Positions 34,614-42,930 of a stretch of DNA of 64,000 nt are shown here, piece by piece. How positions within the stretch are numbered: position 1 is the stretch's first letter; the number at the start of each line of letters is the position of its first letter. Source of the DNA: Sinorhizobium shofinae (GTDB taxonomy: Bacteria; Pseudomonadota; Alphaproteobacteria; Rhizobiales; Rhizobiaceae). A program made the position numbers and the translations under genes. The stretch lies in assembly GCA_001704765.1 (NCBI GenBank), contig MBFK01000065.1, positions 52,252-116,251 on the forward strand. Direction: 5' to 3'. The notes beneath the pieces were generated by a model. The model worked only from the letters and a program-made list of their open reading frames with translations. It had not been told where the DNA came from and did not search any database.

Positions 34614-36277
34614 CTGCGCGTTTCGTAGCTTTGGTGGCAGGTATTGGGTTTTTCTTTCTCGCCGTGATCACACAAGGAATCCTCCCCTTCTTCGAGCCAT
34701 CGGCGCGGACGACGCGGGTGACCTCAGTCGTCAGGACCAGTCTCGGGCAGCTCAAGTGGATGGTGACGGAGGCGACCGACTACACGCCGCTACAAAAGCT
34801 AGGCCGCGCTGTCTATCTGCGCGAGGGCTGCTGGTATTGCCACTCCCAGTTCGTTCGCCCCGTTACGGGCGAGACACGCCGTTGGGGTCCGGTGACCGAG
34901 GCCGGCGAATTCGCCTATGACGTGCCGCACCTTTTCGGCACGCGGCGTATCGGGCCGGACCTGATGCGGGTGGGGCTGAAGTTTGGCGACGAGTGGCACA
35001 TTGCGCATTTCTGGAACCCGCGGATGCTCTCGCCGGATTCCATCATGGCGCCCTATCGCGACCTTTTCGACCGGTCGGCCAGCGGTGTCCGGATCGTCGA
35101 CGACGGCGCGGGAGGGCGCACTCTGGAAAGGACCCCGGCCACTGAAGCGCTGTTCGACTTCGACAGCCAGACCCCGATCTCTCTGACGCCAAATGCGGAC
35201 GGTCTGCTCTTTGTGCCGCTGGAGGCGCGTGAAAAGAAACCGGTCATCCTCATTCCCGGCGAGCAGTTCGGCGGCGAGGTGGTCAACATCGCGGCCGAAA
35301 CGCAGGAGCTTCACGCCCTCGTCGCCTACCTCCAGAAACTCGGCACGCAGCGCGGCAAATGGCGCGATCTGTTCGAGCCGCAGCAACTGGAAACGATCGA
35401 TGTCACCCTGCCGCGTTCGGAGGAGTGGATCGGCTACGGCAAGACCGTCTATGAACGGCGCTGCGTCGGCTGCCACGGCGTCAAAGGCGACGGCAACGGG
35501 CCGGCGGCGACCTTCCTCTACAGACAGCGGCCCCGCGATTTCACCGCTGCGGTGTTCAAGTTCCGACTGACGAAGGAGCCGCTGCCGACCGATGGCGACC
35601 TGCTTCGGACGATCACGCGCGGCGTGCGCGGTACTGCCATGCCGGCCTGGCACGAATTGCCGATCAATGACCGCCTCGCCGTCATTCAGTACATCAAGCA
35701 TGAACTAGCCGTCGACCGCTCCGATCCGGCCGCACCCTATGCCTTCTTCACCGAGGAGCCGCCCGGTCCGCCCTTGATCATCGGCAAGCCGCCGGAGCCC
35801 TCCGCGCAATTGCTCACCCGCGGCGCCGAGATCTGGCAGCAGGCGAAGTGCTGGGAATGCCACGGCCAGGGCGGCAAGGGCGATGGCCAGAAGGCGCCCG
35901 GCCTCAAGGACGATCTCGGCTTCCCGATCGTGCCGGCCGACCTCACCAGCGGCCAGTTCAAGTCGGGCTCAACGGTGGAGGACATATACCGGACAATCTC
36001 GACGGGCTTAAGCGGCACGCCCATGCCCTCCTACCGAAACGCTTTCCCTGACGAGGATCGCTGGGCGCTTTCATTCCACATCCTCTCGCTTTCCGCCTAT
36101 CGGGACCCGCTCACGCTAGAACCACTGAACATAACCGAAGCCGACCGTAAAGCGCTCGACGAGCTCACTTTGCAATCCGCCACCCCGGAAAAGGCCTATG
36201 TTCCGGGAAGCGGGGCAACGGGCGGTGCTCGCGACGGCGGCGCAGCCGAGACGCGCCAGGTCGCCGGGGGAGGCTGA
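34610..36277 (+). CDS. CcoO fused to a diheme CcoP-like cytochrome c (cbb3 oxidase)
   Basis: A 555-residue protein. Residues 1-250 are CcoO: one N-terminal helix, haem site CWYCH at 74-78 with FVRPV, GTRRIGPDLMRVG, and the Met ligand in SIMAPYRDLF. Residues 270-370 hold a second cytochrome c domain (CVGCH at 285-289, Met in GTAMPAW) and residues 400-500 a third (CWECH at 414-418, Met in GTPMPSY). In standard cbb3 oxidases the last two sit in a separate CcoP. Here they are covalently joined to CcoO, and the CcoP anchor is encoded separately downstream. ATGA overlap with ccoN. Confidence 0.88.
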   Translation: MTARFVALVAGIGFFFLAVITQGILPFFEPSARTTRVTSVVRTSLGQLKWMVTEATDYTPLQKLGRAVYLREGCWYCHSQFVRPVTGETRRWGPVTEAGEFAYDVPHLFGTRRIGPDLMRVGLKFGDEWHIAHFWNPRMLSPDSIMAPYRDLFDRSASGVRIVDDGAGGRTLERTPATEALFDFDSQTPISLTPNADGLLFVPLEAREKKPVILIPGEQFGGEVVNIAAETQELHALVAYLQKLGTQRGKWRDLFEPQQLETIDVTLPRSEEWIGYGKTVYERRCVGCHGVKGDGNGPAATFLYRQRPRDFTAAVFKFRLTKEPLPTDGDLLRTITRGVRGTAMPAWHELPINDRLAVIQYIKHELAVDRSDPAAPYAFFTEEPPGPPLIIGKPPEPSAQLLTRGAEIWQQAKCWECHGQGGKGDGQKAPGLKDDLGFPIVPADLTSGQFKSGSTVEDIYRTISTGLSGTPMPSYRNAFPDEDRWALSFHILSLSAYRDPLTLEPLNITEADRKALDELTLQSATPEKAYVPGSGATGGARDGGAAETRQVAGGG

Positions 36278-36279
36278 CG

Positions 36280-36474
36280 ATGCCTGATTTCGAAATCACC
36301 GGTCCCTATGTCGGCGCACTGATGATGAGCCTCGGCGCCCTATGCCTGTTCATCTGGGGCGTGTTCTCGGGCGCCTTGCGCAATACCGACGAGGCCTCGA
36401 AGCAATTCTTCGAAAGGGAAATGGAAAATGACGAACGTTCACCCCACCGGTCCAGAGAGCACAAAGCCTCCTGA
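36280..36474 (+). CDS. CcoS-like small membrane protein
   Basis: A 64-residue protein with a single helix (YVGALMMSLGALCLFIWGVF) followed by SGALRNTDEASKQFFE. This resembles CcoS/FixS, the maturation protein that has one helix and then a short acidic segment beginning SGxxxD. It begins two bases after the fusion gene stops and overlaps the next gene by 47 bases in another frame. It could also be a structural small subunit. Confidence 0.6.
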   Translation: MPDFEITGPYVGALMMSLGALCLFIWGVFSGALRNTDEASKQFFEREMENDERSPHRSREHKAS

Positions 36475-36634
36475 CGAGCCGCACCACGATAAAGAGGAAT
36501 ATGGCGGCGGGGCCATCGAAGGGCGACACGGCTATATCCCCGCTTGGCTGCTCGTCGTCTATATCGTGCTCTTCGTCTGGGCGCTCTACTACGCCTATCA
36601 GTATTGGGGTGGGCTGGGACCAGGAAGAATCTAG
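36428..36634 (+). CDS. Stand-alone CcoP (FixP) N-terminal membrane-anchor-like subunit
   Basis: A 68-residue protein: a charged N-terminus with HHDKEEYGGGAIEGRHGYIPAWLL and one helix (VVYIVLFVWALYYAYQYW), ending LGPGRI. This is the layout of the FixP_N anchor of CcoP (acidic, Y-G-x-I-E, N/P-x-P-x-W), but no haem domain follows. The haem domains are instead on the CcoO fusion. It overlaps the preceding small gene by 47 bases, suggesting coupled translation. Confidence 0.65.
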   Translation: MTNVHPTGPESTKPPDEPHHDKEEYGGGAIEGRHGYIPAWLLVVYIVLFVWALYYAYQYWGGLGPGRI

Positions 36635-36653
36635 CGGGAGGAAGGAACGAAAG

Positions 36654-36752
36654 ATGTTGGCAGCCAGGATCATCCTCGCCGTGGCGGCGCTGAACCTGCT
36701 CTTTCTGCTCTCCGAACTGTCGCTCAACGTATATCTGAGCTATTTCGGTTGA
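36654..36752 (+). CDS. 32-residue membrane peptide in the oxidase operon
   Basis: ATG 36654, preceded by GGGAGGAAGG, opens a 32-codon frame ending at 36752. The product is almost one helix (RIILAVAALNLLFLLSELSLNVY in two parts). It sits 19 bp after the anchor gene and 12 bp before the next peptide gene. I infer an accessory subunit of the oxidase, comparable in size with CcoH/CcoQ-type small subunits. Too short to assign by homology. Confidence 0.6.
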   Translation: MLAARIILAVAALNLLFLLSELSLNVYLSYFG

Positions 36753-36764
36753 CGGGAGGACATT

Positions 36765-36887
36765 ATGCTTCCGGAAACGGTGTTCTCGTGGAGCGATGCC
36801 GGCGCGCTTCAGACCTTGGCTTTTGTGGGCGGCGCGATCTTCCACATCGGCTTCTTCGTCTGGGTGGCCTACCTCGCCTGGAAATAG
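36765..36887 (+). CDS. 40-residue membrane peptide in the oxidase operon
   Basis: ATG 36765 follows GGGAGGACATT and opens a 40-codon frame: MLPETVFSWSDAGALQTLAF, then a helix VGGAIFHIGFFVWVAYLAWK. Strong ribosome site, tight spacing on both sides and an amphipathic/TM layout make it a convincing small gene. It may be a CcoQ-like subunit; the sequence is too short to prove it. Confidence 0.6.
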   Translation: MLPETVFSWSDAGALQTLAFVGGAIFHIGFFVWVAYLAWK

Positions 36888-36904
36888 GCGGGCGGCCCGT
36901 TGGT

Positions 36905-37621
36905 ATGGCGATGACTGCTTATCTCGTTTTGTTCTTGGCCGGTTTCGCCGGCAGCTTTCACTGTATCGGCATGTGCGGCGGCTTCGCCTGCGCACTCGGC
37001 CGTGATCCGCGCGGACCCGCTGCCACCCTGACGCGGCACCTTCTCTACAACAGCGGCCGCGTGACCAGTTACTGCTTCCTCGGCGTCATCGCAGGCGCGC
37101 TCGGCCAGGCGATCTGCACCTCCGCCGGACCCTCAGCCTCGCCCTTGGATGGCTCCGTCGATCTCGCCCAGCGCCTGCTGGCGATCGTTGCCGGGCTTCT
37201 TATGGTCACCATCGGCTTGCAGTTCTTCGGCGTCATCAAGGGCTTTCATCCTTTCGCCGTCGGCATCGGCGGCAGCTCGTTTGCCAGCACCCTTCGCAGG
37301 GTGTTGAAGGCGCCCGGACGCGGCGCGCCGCTCGCTTTCGGTGTCTTCAACGGGCTCCTGCCCTGCCCGCTCGTCTATGCCTTCCTGGCGCAGGCGGCGA
37401 GTACAGCGGGTGCGCTTCCCGGTCTCCTCACGATGCTGGCCTTCGGTCTCGGCACCTTTCCGGCGATGTTCATGATGGGCGGCCTCGGTAGCGCGATCGG
37501 CCGCCCATGGCGACTGCGCGGCGTCCGGCTCGCCGGTCTGTTCATCCTGCTGCTGGGGCTCGTGACTCTCGGCCGCGGCGTGCTGCCGAATGGCCTGCTG
37601 CACGGAGAGCACCTCGTATGA
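36905..37621 (+). CDS. TauE/SafE-like (DsbD_2) membrane protein of cbb3 assembly
   Basis: A 238-residue, roughly six-helix protein. It starts with AGFAGSFHCIGMCGGFACALG, the family signature with Cys in FHCIGMCGG, and has LPCPLVYAFLAQAA in the middle, a second Cys-Pro helix. Proteins of this type often accompany ccoI and are thought to take part in copper handling or oxidase maturation. I start at ATG 36905, giving this N-terminus; the longer reading from 36749 overlaps the peptide gene. It overlaps the ATPase start by four bases. Confidence 0.8.
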   Translation: MAMTAYLVLFLAGFAGSFHCIGMCGGFACALGRDPRGPAATLTRHLLYNSGRVTSYCFLGVIAGALGQAICTSAGPSASPLDGSVDLAQRLLAIVAGLLMVTIGLQFFGVIKGFHPFAVGIGGSSFASTLRRVLKAPGRGAPLAFGVFNGLLPCPLVYAFLAQAASTAGALPGLLTMLAFGLGTFPAMFMMGGLGSAIGRPWRLRGVRLAGLFILLLGLVTLGRGVLPNGLLHGEHLV

Positions 37622-39792
37622 GCGCACACGAGACCAGCCTCTGCAGCCATTGCCTGCTCCCGGCTGGCCGGCGGCCCGTGCGGCAAAGGCTCAACGGCGA
37701 GGAGCACATCTTCTGCTGCTACGGCTGCAGGATCGCCTTCGAGGTCAAGCACGGCAGAGGTGAAGAATCGGAGGCGGCATGGCTCCTTGTCCGCATCGGC
37801 GTCGGCGCCTTCCTCTCCATGAACATCATGCTGCTGAGCCTCCTCGTCTACACAGGCACCTTCGTCGGACCGGACGCCTATGTCCTTCCCTGGGTCCATG
37901 CGCTCATGTGGCTGTTCGCCACGCCGGCGATGGTGATCCTCGGTGGTCCATTCCTGGGCGAGGCCCTGCGCGGCGCCATGGAAGGACGGCTGACCTCGTC
38001 AGCGCTGATCGTCATCGGGGTTGCGGCCGCCTACCTTTACTCAGCCTTCGCGGTCCTCGAAGGCAGCACCCATGTCTATTTCGACACCGCCTCGATGGTG
38101 CTGATGCTGTTCACGCTCGGCCGCTATCTCGAGGCCGAAAGCCGGGCCAAGGCCGCGCGCGACCTTGAACCGCTTCTCGCGGCGGAAAACGCGAACGCGA
38201 CAATCGTCGCCGACGGCGTCGAAACCCAGCGGCCGGTACGAGACGTCGCTCGGGACATGCTCGTGCGGGTGCGTCCGGGCGAACTGATCCCCGTCGACGG
38301 CGTCGTCGCCGAGGGCGAGGCCAACGTCGATGAAGCCATGATCACCGGCGAAAGCCGGCCGGTTGCGAAAGCGCCGGGCATGCCAGTCATCGCCGGCAGC
38401 ATCAATTTCGACGGCGCGCTGCTTGTTCGATGCTGCTGCACGGGTGCCGATACGCGCTGGGGCAACATCTGCCAATCGGTTCGGGATGCCCTTTCTCACC
38501 GAAGTTCGACCCAGCGCATCGCCGACCGGATCGTCAGCATCTCCGTGCCACTCGTCCTCGCTCTGAGCGGCTTGACGATCGCCTACTGGGTGCAATCAGA
38601 ACCCTTCGACCGGGCGCTCCTCATCGGGCTTGCCGTTCTCGTCGTCGCCTGCCCCTGCGCAGTCGGGCTTGCTGCTCCGCTTGCAACCACGCTCGGGATC
38701 GGTCGGCTGGCACGCCGCGGCTGCCTCCTTCGCGAACCCGAGCTTTTGGAAACGCTCGCGACGTTGCGATGCGTTGCCTTCGACAAGACAGGCACCTTGA
38801 CCACCGGCAGCCCGCATGTGACGGCCATCTATACCGACCGTGCAGGCCTCGATGAAGTGCTTTCCTATTCGAGCGGTCTTGAACGGCATTCCGTACATGC
38901 GCTGGCGAAAGCCGTCACCGTGGCCGCAGTCGAGCGCGGTGTTCGTCCGCTCGAAGCGCAGGCTGTTCGCGCCATTCCCGGCCGCGGTATCCGCGGCATG
39001 GTGGACGGCGTGCCAGCGGCCGTCGGCAGCGCCGCCCTGATGTGCGATCTCGGATGGCCGCTTTCGCTTAAGTTGCGCGAGCACGCCCGCGGATCCGAGG
39101 CCGATGGCCGGTCGCTGGTCCATGTCGGCTGGGATGGGCGTGTCCGTGGCGTGCTCGCGCTTGAGGACGTGCCTCGCCCGGAAGCGCGCACGGCGGTCGA
39201 GGCGCTGCAGAGCCGCGGCCTTTACGCCATCCTCCTAACGGGCGACGGGACAGGATCGGCCCGCGACATCGCTACTGCAGTCGGCATAGATGAAATCGAA
39301 GCCGGCCTGTCGCCGGAAGCCAAGCGGGAGGCGCTGTCGCGCATCCGCGGGAGCCGCGGCCCGGTGGCGATGGTCGGTGACGGCCTCAATGACGGCCCGG
39401 TGCTCGCGGATGCCGATGTCGGCGTTGCAGTCGGCTCCGCCACGGATCTTGCCCGGGAGGCCGCTGCCCTCACCCTGCCCGAAAACGGGTTCTGGATGCT
39501 GCCGTGGGTGATCGACGTTGCCCGCGCCGTCCGACGAACCATCCTAACCAATCTCCTTTGGGCCTTCGGCTACAATCTCGTCGCGCTGACGGCCGCAGCG
39601 ATTGGCTTGCTGCAACCGATCCTCGCCGCCGCCGTCATGGCGGGCTCGAGTCTTCTTGTTGTCATGAATTCCCTGAGGCTCGCACGCGTGCCCGATCCCC
39701 AGCCGGCAGAGCTTGCCGCTCGGAGGTCATTCCATCAAGACACGCCGCCGAACACGTCCGCCGTGAAGGCCGAATACCAGCCAACCGCCTGA
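37618..39792 (+). CDS. ccoI: Copper-translocating P1B-type ATPase (CcoI/FixI)
   Basis: A 724-residue heavy-metal ATPase exporting copper for oxidase assembly. The N-terminus has a Cys-rich zinc-ribbon-like part (SLCSHC, HIFCCYGCRIAF) typical of FixI/CcoI. Then follow the TGES actuator (AMITGESRPVAK), the CPC helix (VVACPCAVGLAAPLA), DKTGTLTTG with the phosphorylated Asp, and GDGLNDGPVLADADVGVAVG. Start at ATG 37618, overlapping the previous stop (ATGA). Its last 58 bases overlap the 3' end of the convergent fccB gene. Confidence 0.93.
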   Translation: MSAHETSLCSHCLLPAGRRPVRQRLNGEEHIFCCYGCRIAFEVKHGRGEESEAAWLLVRIGVGAFLSMNIMLLSLLVYTGTFVGPDAYVLPWVHALMWLFATPAMVILGGPFLGEALRGAMEGRLTSSALIVIGVAAAYLYSAFAVLEGSTHVYFDTASMVLMLFTLGRYLEAESRAKAARDLEPLLAAENANATIVADGVETQRPVRDVARDMLVRVRPGELIPVDGVVAEGEANVDEAMITGESRPVAKAPGMPVIAGSINFDGALLVRCCCTGADTRWGNICQSVRDALSHRSSTQRIADRIVSISVPLVLALSGLTIAYWVQSEPFDRALLIGLAVLVVACPCAVGLAAPLATTLGIGRLARRGCLLREPELLETLATLRCVAFDKTGTLTTGSPHVTAIYTDRAGLDEVLSYSSGLERHSVHALAKAVTVAAVERGVRPLEAQAVRAIPGRGIRGMVDGVPAAVGSAALMCDLGWPLSLKLREHARGSEADGRSLVHVGWDGRVRGVLALEDVPRPEARTAVEALQSRGLYAILLTGDGTGSARDIATAVGIDEIEAGLSPEAKREALSRIRGSRGPVAMVGDGLNDGPVLADADVGVAVGSATDLAREAAALTLPENGFWMLPWVIDVARAVRRTILTNLLWAFGYNLVALTAAAIGLLQPILAAAVMAGSSLLVVMNSLRLARVPDPQPAELAARRSFHQDTPPNTSAVKAEYQPTA

Positions 39793-41009
39793 TGGGCGAG
39801 CCTGCGACGAACCTTTGCGCTCTCGCCCACCTTGCTGATGAACATCTTAACGGTCTTTATCTTTCCGTCTTTGGGCGCGAAGGTGATGGCATTGGTAAAG
39901 GCATCGTCCGGTGCGAGAAACGTGTAGCAAGAGTTGAAGAGATGGGGCGGAAAACGGGGCGACCCGGTGAGCGCAGCCGCGACCGCGAAGCAGCAGGCCT
40001 TGGCCTGGCTGTTGGCGGAGAAAGCGGATTTCGGCATGTCACCGCCGATGATCGCGTCCCCCACCACGTGGATGCCGCGCTGCAGTGTCGACTCGAACGT
40101 CAACGGATCAACCGGACACCAGCCCGTGGCATCGGTAAGGCCGGTCCGTTCGGCGATCGAGCCGGCCTTCTGCGGCGGGATGACATTGGCGACGGCCGCC
40201 TTGAAGGTCTCACCTTCCGTCACGACCGAACGGGTCGCCGCATCCACAGCCCTGGTCTTTCCAATGAACTGCACCGGCAGCCATTCGATCATGCCCGGAT
40301 AGTGGCGCGACCAGGCATCCTGAAACAGTTCCTGCCCCGAAAAGCGGTCCTTCGCATCGAGGATCAGAACCTTCGACCTCGGCTTGAATTGCTTGAGATA
40401 GTAAGCAACGAGCGACGCCCGCTCATAAGGGGCCGGCGGACAACGGAATGGATTGGCAGGGGCCGCGATGACGAACACGCCGCCATCCTCCATGCTCTCA
40501 AGCTGTCTTCGCAGCAATTCGCTCTGGGGTCCGGCAACCCACGCATGCGGCATGATTTCAGCCGCCGCCTCGTCATAGCCGCCGATCTCGCCGAGTTTGA
40601 AGGCGATCCCCGGGGCGACCACAAGCCGGTCAAAGCCGAGCCTCGCCCCGTCCTGAAGCACGACACTCCTCGCCGTCGGATCGATCGCCACCGCCCTCAT
40701 CCGGATGAAGGTAATACGGTGACGCTCGGCCAGCGACCGAAGATCGAAGGTCAGGGAGTCGAGCGAGCGAAGTCCGGCGAGGTAGAGATTGCTGAAGAAG
40801 CACGTCACGTGAGTGGGGTTCGGCTCGATGAGAGTTACATCGATCGTCTCCAGGTCGGCAAGGTAGCGGGCAACCGTCGCACCGCCGATGCCGCCACCGA
40901 CCACGACCACCCTCGGCCGGCCTCGGCCGTGCGCGATATGCGGCGCAGCCGTCGCCACCAGAGCTCCTGCGGCCAACCCTCCGATCTGGCGTCGTGTCCA
41001 GCCGGTCAT
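39735..41009 (-). CDS. fccB: Flavocytochrome c sulfide dehydrogenase flavoprotein (FccB/SoxF)
   Basis: A 424-residue Tat-exported flavoprotein that oxidises sulfide to sulfane sulfur in the periplasm. The Tat motif is TRRQIGGLAAGA and the FAD site is VVVVGGGIGGATVARYL. Active-site Cys residues occur in HVTCFFSNLYLAG, in PFRCPPAPYER and in FNSCYTFLAP. VVGDAIIGGDMPKSAFSANSQ (two parts) is the second FAD motif. It starts four bases into fccA's end and overlaps ccoI convergently at the 3' end. The partner cytochrome is fccA. Confidence 0.92.
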   Translation of the reverse strand: MTGWTRRQIGGLAAGALVATAAPHIAHGRGRPRVVVVGGGIGGATVARYLADLETIDVTLIEPNPTHVTCFFSNLYLAGLRSLDSLTFDLRSLAERHRITFIRMRAVAIDPTARSVVLQDGARLGFDRLVVAPGIAFKLGEIGGYDEAAAEIMPHAWVAGPQSELLRRQLESMEDGGVFVIAAPANPFRCPPAPYERASLVAYYLKQFKPRSKVLILDAKDRFSGQELFQDAWSRHYPGMIEWLPVQFIGKTRAVDAATRSVVTEGETFKAAVANVIPPQKAGSIAERTGLTDATGWCPVDPLTFESTLQRGIHVVGDAIIGGDMPKSAFSANSQAKACCFAVAAALTGSPRFPPHLFNSCYTFLAPDDAFTNAITFAPKDGKIKTVKMFISKVGESAKVRRRLAHQAVGWYSAFTADVFGGVS

Positions 41010-41377
41010 GGCTGCCTCCCGGCGTAGGCACTATCGGCGAGATAGCGCGCCACGGCGGCCAGTTCGTCGTCTCCGAGCGACAGCGCGACGGCATGCATTA
41101 CATGGCTCGGGCTTTCGCTTGCCCGAAAGGCACGCATGCGCTTCACGATCGTTTGTTCGTCGAGCGTCGTAAGCGGCGGAATGCCCTGCCCCCTCCCGGT
41201 CGGATCATGGCAGGAGGCGCAGGTGGCGGCGATCTGGGCGCCCTGGCTCGTATCCGCCGCGGCCGAGACTCCGGGAACAAGAAGAAACGCGGAGAGCAAA
41301 GCACCGGGGAAGTAACGACTTTCGGCTGCGATGCCCCTCGCAAGCGAGACGATGGCGGCCACCGGTTCCGCTGTCAT
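41006..41377 (-). CDS. fccA: Monohaem cytochrome c subunit of flavocytochrome c (FccA/SoxE-like)
   Basis: A 123-residue exported cytochrome. ATG 41377 gives a hydrophobic signal (ALLSAFLLVPGVSA) and the haem motif CASCHDPTGRG; MHAVALSLGDDELAAVARYL is the C-terminal helix. Classic FccA from Allochromatium is dihaem; this one has one haem, as in many alphaproteobacterial relatives. Upstream in-frame codons (to 41542) lie inside soxZ and are rejected. It overlaps fccB and follows soxZ closely. Confidence 0.88.
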   Translation of the reverse strand: MTAEPVAAIVSLARGIAAESRYFPGALLSAFLLVPGVSAAADTSQGAQIAATCASCHDPTGRGQGIPPLTTLDEQTIVKRMRAFRASESPSHVMHAVALSLGDDELAAVARYLADSAYAGRQP

Positions 41378-41378
41378 T

Positions 41379-41705
41379 TCAGGCGACCACCATGTCGTGA
41401 GAGAGTGAATAGGTGGCGCCGCCGTCCTCCTCCCAGATGAATTCGAGCCGGGCGCTTTCTGTTGCGCGGAGATGAAACTCGAAGAACGGATTGGCCGAAA
41501 CGGCCTCGTGCAGGTCGACGCGGAAGACTTCGATGCCGCCATAGCGGCAAACGAAGCGGTTGATGATCTTGCGTGGGATCGTTACGCCGCTGGAATCGGT
41601 GCGCAGTCCCGTCTCCATCTGATGTTGGATGATGGCCTTGACCGCGAAGACCTCATTTCGCGCTACCGAGCCCGGCACCATCACGCGGGGTATGGGGGCG
41701 GTCAT
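41379..41705 (-). CDS. soxZ: SoxZ, sulfur carrier complex subunit
   Basis: A 108-residue SoxZ that pairs with SoxY to carry sulfur intermediates. Family features: PRVMVPGSVARNEVFAVKAI, HQMETGLRTDSSG, IPRKIINRFVCRYGG and PFFEFHLRA. Start at ATG 41705, 20 bp after soxY; the longer reading overlaps soxY. Together with SoxY it would be the periplasmic acceptor of sulfane sulfur. Confidence 0.92.
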   Translation of the reverse strand: MTAPIPRVMVPGSVARNEVFAVKAIIQHQMETGLRTDSSGVTIPRKIINRFVCRYGGIEVFRVDLHEAVSANPFFEFHLRATESARLEFIWEEDGGATYSLSHDMVVA

Positions 41706-41725
41706 GCCTACCTCCTTGCGCAATT

Positions 41726-42163
41726 TCAGAGACAGCCATTGCTGGCGACGGCCACCCAAGCCTTCGCCGTCAGCAGGCTGCCATCACTCATCTCGGCAAG
41801 CGCCACGACATGTTGCGGGGCGGCAAGCCGAATGCGGGTCGAGACGCGGGGGAGGCTGCGCCCCTGAACGAAATGAAACTGCACCACTTCGACGAGCGGG
41901 TTTTTGGGAGCAAACACGCGCACGCTCTTGACGTGGTCGGCCTCCGTCATTGGACTGTCAACCGAGATGTCCATGGGAACCGTGTAGCCGGTCGAGAATT
42001 CCGCCGGCATCACCAGCTTCAGCCGGTCCGAAGGCGTCGCCTTTCGCCCGATCCATTGTTCGACAAAGTCTTCAGCCGCTCGCGCACGCCTCGGACACAA
42101 GGCGAGCAACCACGCGAAGGTTCCGATCGTCCCCGTGAGCATGTGGCGGCGCGTCAAGCTCAT
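41726..42163 (-). CDS. soxY: SoxY, sulfur-binding carrier protein
   Basis: A 145-residue exported protein (Tat-like LTRRHMLTGTIGTF). The SoxY core is visible (PSDRLKLVMPAEFSTGYTVP, HVKSVRVFAPKNP, FHFVQGRSLPRVSTRIRLA) and it ends VAVASNGCL. The Cys that carries sulfur is thus third from... near the end, but the usual GGCGG arm is reduced to NGCL, like the SoxY-like proteins that work with flavocytochrome c. First gene of the minus-strand unit soxY-soxZ-fccA-fccB; no soxXA, soxB or soxCD is present. Confidence 0.87.
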   Translation of the reverse strand: MSLTRRHMLTGTIGTFAWLLALCPRRARAAEDFVEQWIGRKATPSDRLKLVMPAEFSTGYTVPMDISVDSPMTEADHVKSVRVFAPKNPLVEVVQFHFVQGRSLPRVSTRIRLAAPQHVVALAEMSDGSLLTAKAWVAVASNGCL

Positions 42164-42322
42164 GATCGCATCTCCGGCGCCAGGCGGGATAGTGTCCTCG
42201 ATCCATGGAAGGATCGCCACCATTCCGGGAAAAGAGTACACCCAGTCCCCCTTTCCGTAAATCGTTCACGATACGAGCCGGAACGCCCGAGGAGAGGCAC
42301 GCCCGGAGGTGTGGCAGCCGGG

Positions 42323-42362
42323 TTAAAATGTCCGCCGTTGCGCAAAATTAAAATGTCACTTT
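42323..42362. repeat. Duplicated IS-end motif
   Basis: TTAAAATGTC occurs twice, 25 bp apart (42323-42332 and 42348-42357). Such spaced repeats are found at the ends of some rhizobial insertion sequences. They lie about 90 bp beyond the end of the transposase remnant, the expected distance for an IS terminus; the other end was not found. Confidence 0.45.
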
Positions 42363-42452
42363 GAGCTGCCTCACGGCCGACGATTGCAAAGCCCGACCGG
42401 GGGCGAGTGATGCGCACTTTCGGGTTTAGCCTTGAGTCTTCGTTAGGTGCGT

Positions 42453-42930
42453 TCATTCCGCGGCTGCCAAGCGACGAAGTGCCCGCTCACGTCTTGCGGC
42501 AATGGCCGGATCAGCCGCGACATCGGTGTTGCGACCCCGTTTGGGACCCAGTGCCCTGTAGCAGTTCTTCTCGCCGTTGGTCTTAACCTTCGGCGCTGGT
42601 CGTTGATCCCGCCGCTCCTTGATGTACGCCAGCACTTCAGAAAGCCGCTTGTTCTCGGTGATCGCCGCATGACGCGCTGTCCTTGGCGAACACGTGATAG
42701 GGCAGAGAATGCCCTTTCCAGCGCACATCGAGCCTGCCGTCGGCGAGGCAAAGGTCTCGACATATTGGCCGACGAGCCCAGGCGAGCCGCCGAGATCTTG
42801 TCATCTGCTGCAACCGGGCACGCATCGGAACGCAATCTGCTGGTGCTCGGGCCTCGCAGGCCACGTACAAAGGTTTTCCCGAGGTGTTTGCGAACGTTCG
42901 AAACTGCGCCCCCCTCAGCAGCCAGTGATG
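42453..42930 (-). pseudogene. Transposase C-terminal remnant (ISNCY-like), frameshifted
   Basis: In successive reverse-strand frames I read GRLDVRWKGHSLPYHVFAKD and then AAITENKRLSEVLAYIKE, GEKNCYRALGPKRG and AIAARRERALRRLAAAE. These are phrases I recognise from the end of rhizobial ISNCY-type transposases. A one-base loss near 42690 separates the two frames and the N-terminal two thirds is absent. This marks an old insertion beside the sulfur genes. Confidence 0.6.

Noticed and set aside
39504..41027. 507-codon plus-strand open frame
   Set aside because: It is the antisense of fccB and the end of ccoI; the product is Arg/His-rich with no domain, while the minus strand is clearly fccB.
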